Assembly (NCBI GenBank): GCA_002413795.1
Contig: DHXS01000005.1
Span: forward strand, 2,890 to 13,035
Source of the DNA: Candidatus Saccharibacteria bacterium UBA5150
GTDB lineage: Bacteria; Patescibacteriota; Saccharimonadia; Saccharimonadales; UBA4665
Length of the DNA stretch: 10,146 bases
Direction: 5' to 3'
Part shown: piece by piece, positions 5,711 to 10,146 of the stretch
How the letters are laid out: each line of letters opens with the position of its first letter
How positions within the stretch are numbered: the stretch's first letter is position 1
Notes under the pieces: generated by a model
Databases searched by the model: none
What the model was told of the DNA's origin: nothing
The model's input: only the letters and a program-made list of their open reading frames with translations
Position numbers and translations under genes: made by a program

Positions 5711-7068
5711 TGAAAAGTCGACCCCATCTGGAACAACGCGGCTCAATTTTGCTGGTCTTTCTGGCCGTTCTGCCTTTTTTGATTCTTATAGCCCTTTACT
5801 ACACCAATTTGTCGCTGACCAGTTTCCAGGTAGCCCGGTTTGATCAGCTGCACACCGAGGCCCAGCTGGCGGCCGATGCCGGCGCCGATTTTGCCGTCGA
5901 ACAATTCAGCCAGGATAACACCTGGACCAGTACCAGTGGCGAAGTAACCCTGCACGACGACGGCAAGCTTAAAACTACCTACACTGCCACCCTTTCGGGT
6001 GATAACTCGGCCAAAGTCGTGGCCGTGACCGGCAAAACCTACTGGCCGGCCTCCTCAAGTACGGCCAGGCGTTCGGTTAAGATATACGTCGACCTGCGCC
6101 CGGTAACCTCCGGAAACTACAACATTGTGGCCGGTGAAGGCGGATTATTTATGAGCAACAGTTCGAAGGTCGTCGGTGGCAGTGTGGTAGTTAATGGCGA
6201 GATTAATATGTCCAATACGTCCCAAATCGGCCTGAGCACCAACCCGGTGACTGTCCAGGTCGCCAACCAGCGCTGTCCCAACCCGCCGGACGCCACCTAC
6301 CCCCGCGTCTGTAACAGCGGCGAAAACGGCCAGCCGATTACCATCAACAACCAGGCCCACATTTACGGTACCGTAACGGCCACCGGCCAAACCAGCGGCA
6401 GCGGCATGAGCAACCCCGGCCTGGTGAGCGGCTCCGTCGCACCGCAGGCCCTGCCCACCTACGACCGCGCCGGCCAAAAAGCCGCCGTAGCCAATAACAT
6501 GACAGCTAGCGCCGCCTCGTGTTCCGGCAAACAAGCCGTCACCTGGCCAGCCAACACCAAGATTACCGGCGACGTGTCGCTTAGCAACCAGTGCGTGGTG
6601 ACCGTTCAAGGCAATGTCTGGATCACCGGCAAGCTGTTGGTCTCCAACAGCTCCTTGTTAAAGATTGATGACTCGGTGGGCAGCAACCGGCCAAACATAA
6701 TGGTCGACAGCCAGGAGGGCATTAGCTTTTCGAACAGTGCCAACGTCATCTCTAACGCCTCCGGCACCGGTGCCGAGTTCTATACCTTTTACAGCAAGGC
6801 CAGCTGCTCGCCGGACTGCACCAGCGTGACCGGCACCGACCTGGCCAACTCGCGTTCCGTTTCAACCATTAATCTAAGCAACTCTTTCACCGCCCCCAAC
6901 ACCATCTTGTACGCCTACTGGAGCCAGGTAAACGTTTCCAACAGCGGTTCGATAGGCGCCTTGATCGGTCAGACTATTCAACTGAACAACTCCAGTGCCG
7001 TTACCTTCGGGGGTACCAGTGGCGTCGGCACTACAGTTTGGGTGGTTAAGGGCTATCGTCATCAGTGA
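5710..7068 (+). CDS. PilX/GspK-like pilus tip protein with Ser-Asn repeat (beta-solenoid-like) domain
   Basis: A large pilin-like protein, 452 residues. It has a short basic N terminus (LEQRG, 7-11) and a hydrophobic helix (about 12-33). Residue 5 after G11 is Val, not Glu, as in PilX/GspK proteins that cap the tip complex. The helix continues into TEAQLAADAGADFAVEQF (49-66), matching the PilX N-terminal region. From about 145 the chain is rich in Ser, Asn, Thr and Val and repeats a hydrophobic-S/N-N-x-S pattern at 148, 167, 212, 233, 291, 311, 340, 389, 409 and 425. Each is followed by short Val/Ile strands and Gly turns, suggesting a right-handed beta-helix. Six cysteines (189, 201, 271, 294, 366, 370) could form three pairs. 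The end, with APNTILYA and GALIGQTIQLNNSSAVTF, resembles the C-terminal domain seen in other PilX-type adhesin-like proteins. An adhesive tip role is inferred from position and architecture. Confidence 0.8.
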   Translation: MKSRPHLEQRGSILLVFLAVLPFLILIALYYTNLSLTSFQVARFDQLHTEAQLAADAGADFAVEQFSQDNTWTSTSGEVTLHDDGKLKTTYTATLSGDNSAKVVAVTGKTYWPASSSTARRSVKIYVDLRPVTSGNYNIVAGEGGLFMSNSSKVVGGSVVVNGEINMSNTSQIGLSTNPVTVQVANQRCPNPPDATYPRVCNSGENGQPITINNQAHIYGTVTATGQTSGSGMSNPGLVSGSVAPQALPTYDRAGQKAAVANNMTASAASCSGKQAVTWPANTKITGDVSLSNQCVVTVQGNVWITGKLLVSNSSLLKIDDSVGSNRPNIMVDSQEGISFSNSANVISNASGTGAEFYTFYSKASCSPDCTSVTGTDLANSRSVSTINLSNSFTAPNTILYAYWSQVNVSNSGSIGALIGQTIQLNNSSAVTFGGTSGVGTTVWVVKGYRHQ

Positions 7069-7085
7069 AAATGTTTATGTCTATC

Positions 7086-7094
7086 TGTTATACT
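7086..7094 (+). promoter_or_regulatory. Putative extended -10 promoter of the pilMNO operon (TGTTATACT)
   Basis: TGTTATACT fits TGnTATAAT with one mismatch in the hexamer and lies in the only non-coding gap between the minor pilins and pilM. There is no good -35 hexamer. Predicted transcription starts near 7101, giving a leader of about 25 bases. The short palindrome GTTA-A-TAAC (7098-7106) covers the predicted start. The ribosome site is poor (GGGTGGG at 7113-7119). Confidence 0.5.
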
Positions 7095-7125
7095 TATGTT
7101 AATAACTCGCCTGGGTGGGCCATAG

Positions 7126-8223
7126 ATGAAAACCGTTAATACGCCTAATTTTTTCCACGACAAGCCGCTGTTCGGTTTGGATATCGGCCACAACTCTCTT
7201 AAAGTAATGCAATTGGCCGAGCCGGCCGGCCATGCCGCGGCTCTTAAGGACCATGAGCCGAAAGTGGTCGGCTATGGATTTACTAACTTTGACGAAACGG
7301 CTCAGCAAGACGGCGTGGTCGTAAAGCCCGAGATTATCGCCAAAGCGGTGCATGATCTTTTCAATAAAAACCTGCTGGGCGATATAACCACCCGCCGTGT
7401 GGCTATGGCCCTGCCGGCTTACCGTACTTTCACGCGGTCACTAAAGCTGCCCAACCTACCGCCGAATCAGCTAAAGGAAGCCGTCGAACTGGAGGCTGAG
7501 CAGTACATATCACTGCCGCTGGAGGAACTTTACCTGGACTACGAGATTATTAAGCAGACGGCGGAAGATACCGAGTTGTTCGTGGTGGCCGTTCCTCGCC
7601 AAATTGTAGACTCATACCTGGAGCTGGCGCAGATTATGGGCCTAGAGGTCATGTTGATTGAACCGACCCTGAGTTCGTCGGGCCGCTTATTCTCGATCAG
7701 CCACAGCAGTGATGAGCCGACTTTTATTATCGATTTCGGCTCGGTATCGTCAGATATCAGCATTTATGACGGGCATACTCTGGTTACAGGCACAGTTCAG
7801 GGCGGCGGCATTGACTTTACCAACGCCATTAAGGACAAGCTGGGCGTTACCTACGAGGAAGCCGGTCTTATAAAGACGCGTTACGGGCTTGGTGTCAGCA
7901 AACGGCAGACCGAAATCCGGCAGACTCTGGAGCCGACCTTGGATCAAATCGTTAAGGAGATCCGGCGCATGGTGCGTTATTACGAAGAGCGCTACGGCTC
8001 CGACCGACCGGTCAAGCAATTGGTGACACTGGGTGGTGGCGCCAATATGCCGGGTTTGAGCGATTATTTCACGCAGGCCCTACGACTGGCCGTACGTTAC
8101 CTGGACCCCTGGCAGTACCTGGACCACAAAGGTTTGCAGCCGCCATCGGCGCCCGACCGGCCAATGTACACCACGGTCGCCGGGCTGAGCCTGGCTAATC
8201 CCAAGGAGTTATTCAAGCCATGA
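7126..8223 (+). CDS. pilM: Type IV pilus actin-like ATPase PilM
   Basis: A cytoplasmic FtsA/actin-fold protein that forms the ring under the pilus alignment complex and binds the PilN N-terminal peptide. It has 365 residues, usual for PilM. Nucleotide-binding motifs are phosphate-1 FGLDIGHNSLKV (16-27), phosphate-2 FIIDFGSVSSDISIY (200-214) and the adenosine motif LVTLGGGANMPGL (299-311). The stretch EAEQYISLPLEELYLDYE (123-140) is the typical SHS2/1C subdomain segment of PilM. The N terminus, before residue 14, is slightly extended. It heads a tightly packed operon: its TGA overlaps the pilN ATG by four bases, and an AAGGAG for pilN (8203-8208) is embedded in its 3' end. No cysteines are present, in contrast to the exported subunits. 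Confidence 0.96.
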   Translation: MKTVNTPNFFHDKPLFGLDIGHNSLKVMQLAEPAGHAAALKDHEPKVVGYGFTNFDETAQQDGVVVKPEIIAKAVHDLFNKNLLGDITTRRVAMALPAYRTFTRSLKLPNLPPNQLKEAVELEAEQYISLPLEELYLDYEIIKQTAEDTELFVVAVPRQIVDSYLELAQIMGLEVMLIEPTLSSSGRLFSISHSSDEPTFIIDFGSVSSDISIYDGHTLVTGTVQGGGIDFTNAIKDKLGVTYEEAGLIKTRYGLGVSKRQTEIRQTLEPTLDQIVKEIRRMVRYYEERYGSDRPVKQLVTLGGGANMPGLSDYFTQALRLAVRYLDPWQYLDHKGLQPPSAPDRPMYTTVAGLSLANPKELFKP

Positions 8224-8828
8224 TTAACTTATTGCCGCCCGAGCTTAAAACCGGTTACCGCTACGCCCGGCTGAATGTCGGTTTGCGCAAGTGGGTAGCC
8301 ATGTTCCTGGTCGCTCTGGTAGGGCTCGGCGCCCTGGCCACGTACGGCTTACTGACCTTCCAGCAATCCAGCAACCACTACAACCAGCGGATAGCCGACA
8401 GCAAGCTCACCTTGCAGAAAGAGCAGTTCAACGGCACCCAGAAGCAGGTGCAGGACATCAGCAATAGCTTCAAACTGGTAGTGAATGTGCTCGGCCAGGA
8501 AGTTCTATTCTCTCAGCTCTTAAAACAAATCGCCGCCGCCATCCCGAACAACGCCAACCTGACCGGCCTAACCATCAGCCAGACCAAGGGTGCCATCGAT
8601 ATAGCGGCCATCGCTACCGATTACAAAACCGCCACCCAGGTCCAGGTTAATCTGGCCGATCCAAGCAATAAAATTTTCAGCAAGGCCGATATTGTCAGTA
8701 TTGCTTGCGCCGCCAGCGGAGCGGCCGGCGCCAATAGCCAGTACCCCTGCACCGTTAACATCCGGGCCCTGTTTGCCAACAATAATCCATTCCTGTTCAT
8801 TAACAGCAAGGGGACCAAAAAGCCATGA
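8220..8828 (+). CDS. pilN: Type IV pilus assembly protein PilN
   Basis: A bitopic membrane protein of the alignment complex linking PilM inside to PilO outside. The 202 residues begin MINLLPPELK, the conserved INLLP peptide that inserts in a groove of PilM. A basic juxtamembrane stretch (11-24) comes next, then one membrane helix (about 25-47), a short coiled-coil region (48-85) and a compact domain (about 90-190) with LFSQLLKQIAAAIPNNANLTGLTIS (96-120), the usual PilN pattern. Cys163 and Cys177 flank an Ala/Gly loop and lie outside the membrane, so a disulfide is likely. The start is set by the ATGA overlap with pilM, with AAGGAG 11 bases upstream. Its own stop overlaps pilO in the same way. 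Confidence 0.93.
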   Translation: MINLLPPELKTGYRYARLNVGLRKWVAMFLVALVGLGALATYGLLTFQQSSNHYNQRIADSKLTLQKEQFNGTQKQVQDISNSFKLVVNVLGQEVLFSQLLKQIAAAIPNNANLTGLTISQTKGAIDIAAIATDYKTATQVQVNLADPSNKIFSKADIVSIACAASGAAGANSQYPCTVNIRALFANNNPFLFINSKGTKKP

Positions 8829-9460
8829 ACAGCAAACGCATGTACCTGGCTATGCTAGCCGTTATCGGCCTGCTGTTGATCGGGATGGTGGCCGGGGCTT
8901 ACGGCATCAATTCCCTGCTGGCTTCGCGTTCCAAAAAGCTGGTTGGGTTGAAAGCCCAAAGCCAGGCTCTTGACCAGGAGCAAATCAGCCTTAAGAGCGC
9001 CAAGAAAAACATCCAAAAATACGCCGAACTGGAAAAGATTACCAAATCGGTGGTGCCCGAAGACAAAAACCAGGCTGAAGCGGTGCGCGAAATCGTTAAC
9101 ATTGCCGCCGCCCGCGACGTAAAGCTGGCTTCGGTGACTTTCCCGGCCTCCACGCTAGGCACTCTTCCGGGCGGCGGGACTACGGGGGCAGCGGCCGCCC
9201 CGACCGCCGGTAACGCCAAAAAAGATAACTTATCGCAGCTTCAGCCAGTCAAAAACATTACCGGCGTCTACCAATTGGTTATCGCCGTCACCGGCGATGC
9301 CAACCAGCCGGTTTCTTACGATAACTTCGTCGGCTTTTTAAGCGACTTGGAGCACAACCGCCGCACCGCCCAGGTCGGCGGTATAACCCTCCAGCCCAGC
9401 ACCCAGAATCGTAATCTTCTGACTTTTAGCCTAAGCTTAAACGAGTATATAAAACCATGA
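8825..9460 (+). CDS. pilO: Type IV pilus assembly protein PilO
   Basis: The PilN partner in the membrane alignment complex. The 211 residues comprise a short cytoplasmic tail, a membrane helix (about 7-33), a charged coiled-coil region (36-75), and an exported ferredoxin-like domain. VPEDKNQAEAVREIVNIAAARDVKLASVTFP (77-107) is typical of PilO. A Gly/Ala/Pro-rich flexible linker (about 114-131) interrupts the domain before YQLVIAVTGD (149-158) and NFVGFLSDLEHNRRTAQVGGITLQ (167-190). Family identity is by architecture and gene order, since PilO proteins are weakly conserved. It overlaps pilN and the next gene by ATGA on both sides, so expression is coupled. Confidence 0.88.
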   Translation: MNSKRMYLAMLAVIGLLLIGMVAGAYGINSLLASRSKKLVGLKAQSQALDQEQISLKSAKKNIQKYAELEKITKSVVPEDKNQAEAVREIVNIAAARDVKLASVTFPASTLGTLPGGGTTGAAAAPTAGNAKKDNLSQLQPVKNITGVYQLVIAVTGDANQPVSYDNFVGFLSDLEHNRRTAQVGGITLQPSTQNRNLLTFSLSLNEYIKP

Positions 9461-9759
9461 AAAATAACATTAGCCTGCGAACCCTGCCGGCCAAGGTGAG
9501 CCCGTTCGTTGCCAAACTTAAGAGTTACGGTCTGTTTGTCTTCCTGGTTTTCGTGGCCGCCGTCTATGGTTTCGTCCTGCTTCGTATCAACAGCCTTAGC
9601 CACGTTCAGCCCACCGAGCAGGCCGTTACCAGCCAGGTCCAGGCGTCCCGGGTGCCGCACATTGATGCCGCGGTCGTTAAACAGCTTGAATCGCTCCAGG
9701 ATAACAGCGTCAGCGTCCAGGCCCTCTTTGACGAGGCCCGCAGCAATCCGTTTCAGTAA
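9457..9759 (+). CDS. Small bitopic membrane protein in the PilP position of the operon
   Basis: A 100-residue protein that I do not recognise as a named family. It has a basic N-terminal region (1-23), one membrane helix (about 25-43), a Gln/Ser/Val-rich spacer (48-65), and a conserved-looking end with PHIDAAVVKQLESLQDNSV (67-85) and ARSNPFQ (94-100). It starts inside the pilO stop (ATGA) and is the last gene of the operon, where diderm loci carry pilP. PilP proteins have a DPF-type motif in the N-terminal segment that contacts PilN-PilO, followed by a secretin-binding beta domain. Here the chain ends at NPF with no beta domain. A pilus-assembly role is inferred from operon position. The PilP comparison is a hypothesis. 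Its TAA lies 3 bases from the stop of the convergent gene. Confidence 0.75.
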   Translation: MKNNISLRTLPAKVSPFVAKLKSYGLFVFLVFVAAVYGFVLLRINSLSHVQPTEQAVTSQVQASRVPHIDAAVVKQLESLQDNSVSVQALFDEARSNPFQ

Positions 9760-9762
9760 ATA

Positions 9763-10146
9763 TTAAGAAGGTACTTCGTAACTGTCGATGTTGTCTTGCG
9801 GCGGTGGCGGTTGAGAAGTATTGTCGTTTTGGTCGATAGACTGCTTGCCGCCATGGTGGCTTTGTTCGAAAACCTCGCGGGCGGACAGGATTTGCTGGGC
9901 GTATCGGTTAGGCTGAGGGCAGTAAGCAAAAACAAAGCGGCTGCGTTCGCCGGCCGTTTCAACTTTCAAAACCCCGTAATCAAACATATGCGGCAGAATG
10001 CCGTTTTGCTCGGCCGTGATGTCTTCCAGGTGGCCGAGCGACAGCTGGCTGGATTGTTTGTCAAACAGGCCGGAACGTACCACTTCGGTAATGCTGTCGC
10101 TGGTAAGTATCACGCGGTTATCCCAGTAAATCTTGTTGGATATAAA
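9763..10146 (-). CDS. Bacterial PH-domain (bPH_2-like) protein, C-terminal 127 residues (cut by window edge)
   Basis: Read on the minus strand, the frame is open from the right edge (10146) to TAA 9763-9765. The visible start, IYWDNRVILTSDSITEVVRSGLFDK, followed by LGHLEDITAEQNGILPHMFDYGVLKVETAG and RFVFAYCPQPNRYAQQI, has the pattern of bacterial PH-like domains: NRxIxT, an arginine-containing strand, LxxIxDI, GxLxxxxxYGxLxVxTAG and a closing PxP helix. Such proteins usually have membrane helices before the domain, and that part lies beyond the window. The tail is acidic and Pro-rich, including four consecutive Pro. A GTG at 10113 is an internal codon, not a start, because the open frame and domain continue upstream. 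The function of these proteins is poorly known, and nothing ties this one to the pilus except adjacency. Confidence 0.7.
   Translation of the reverse strand, partial: FISNKIYWDNRVILTSDSITEVVRSGLFDKQSSQLSLGHLEDITAEQNGILPHMFDYGVLKVETAGERSRFVFAYCPQPNRYAQQILSAREVFEQSHHGGKQSIDQNDNTSQPPPPQDNIDSYEVPS

Noticed and set aside
6145..6609. Minus-strand open frame of 154 codons inside the PilX-like gene
   Set aside because: Gly/Ala/Val-rich shadow of the repetitive Ser-Asn coding sequence. No ribosome site or domain pattern, and the plus-strand frame is coupled to its neighbours.
5710..7068. Tandem DNA repeat or mobile element in the PilX-like gene
   Set aside because: The Ser-Asn motifs recur at protein level with irregular spacing and different codons. 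No long direct DNA repeats or terminal inverted repeats were seen.
7060..7125. Intrinsic terminator between the PilX-like gene and pilM
   Set aside because: Only short A+T-rich partial palindromes are present, without a G+C stem and T-run. A promoter-like extended -10 explains the region better.
857..9760. UGA recoding as in SR1 or Gracilibacteria
   Set aside because: No in-frame TGA occurs in the genes, and five genes terminate with TGA, several in TGATG or ATGA overlaps that only make sense with TGA as stop.

Overview
The window is chromosomal DNA, roughly half or slightly more G+C, and almost entirely coding. It carries most of a type IV pilus (T4P) assembly locus, flanked by the 5' part of recA on one side and the 3' end of a PH-domain membrane-protein gene on the other. 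The host is probably a member of the Patescibacteria (CPR), most likely Candidatus Saccharibacteria. This is a judgement from protein style and layout and is not proven here. The cluster has PilB, PilC, pilins, PilM, PilN and PilO. The position after pilO, where diderms carry pilP-pilQ, holds only a 100-residue membrane protein and no secretin, which fits a cell without a conventional outer membrane. Five genes end in TGA and none contains in-frame TGA, so this is not an SR1 or Gracilibacteria genome with recoded UGA. Chloroflexota or another monoderm phylum cannot be excluded.

Layout. (1) 1-639, minus: recA, first 213 codons, running off the left edge. (2) 640-856: divergent control region, with a TATAAT box facing recA, and an extended -10, an inverted repeat and a 12-codon upstream ORF facing pilB. 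(3) 857-3959, plus: pilB (extension ATPase) and pilC (platform protein). (4) 3960-4618: a self-contained major-pilin cistron with a near-consensus promoter, a strong Shine-Dalgarno and an 11-bp-stem intrinsic terminator. (5) 4639-7068: three minor pilin-like genes (PilV-, PilW/PulJ- and PilX-like), the last two overlapping their upstream neighbour. The PilX-like protein carries a long exported domain of repeated Ser-Asn motifs. (6) 7126-9759: pilM-pilN-pilO and a small PilP-position gene, joined by three successive 4-base ATGA overlaps and led by an extended -10. (7) 9763-10146, minus: convergent PH-domain protein gene, C-terminal part only.

How the parts fit. PilM is an actin-like cytoplasmic ring protein that binds the N-terminal INLLP peptide of PilN. 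PilN and PilO form the periplasm-facing alignment complex. PilC is the membrane platform turned by the PilB hexamer, which extrudes the major pilin. The three minor pilins probably form the priming or tip complex, with the PilX-like protein outermost as a candidate adhesin. No prepilin peptidase (PilD), retraction ATPase (PilT) or secretin (PilQ) is present, so the first two must lie elsewhere if the system is complete. recA lying divergent to the pilus genes fits, but does not prove, a role in DNA uptake.

Most distinctive points: the solenoid-like PilX protein, the small PilP-position protein ending in NPF, the isolated strong pilin cistron, and the pilB leader with its inverted repeat, short ORF and a 12-base motif shared with the pilin leader. 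No mobile element, CRISPR array, tRNA or rRNA was seen. No gene-free stretch exceeds 300 bases.
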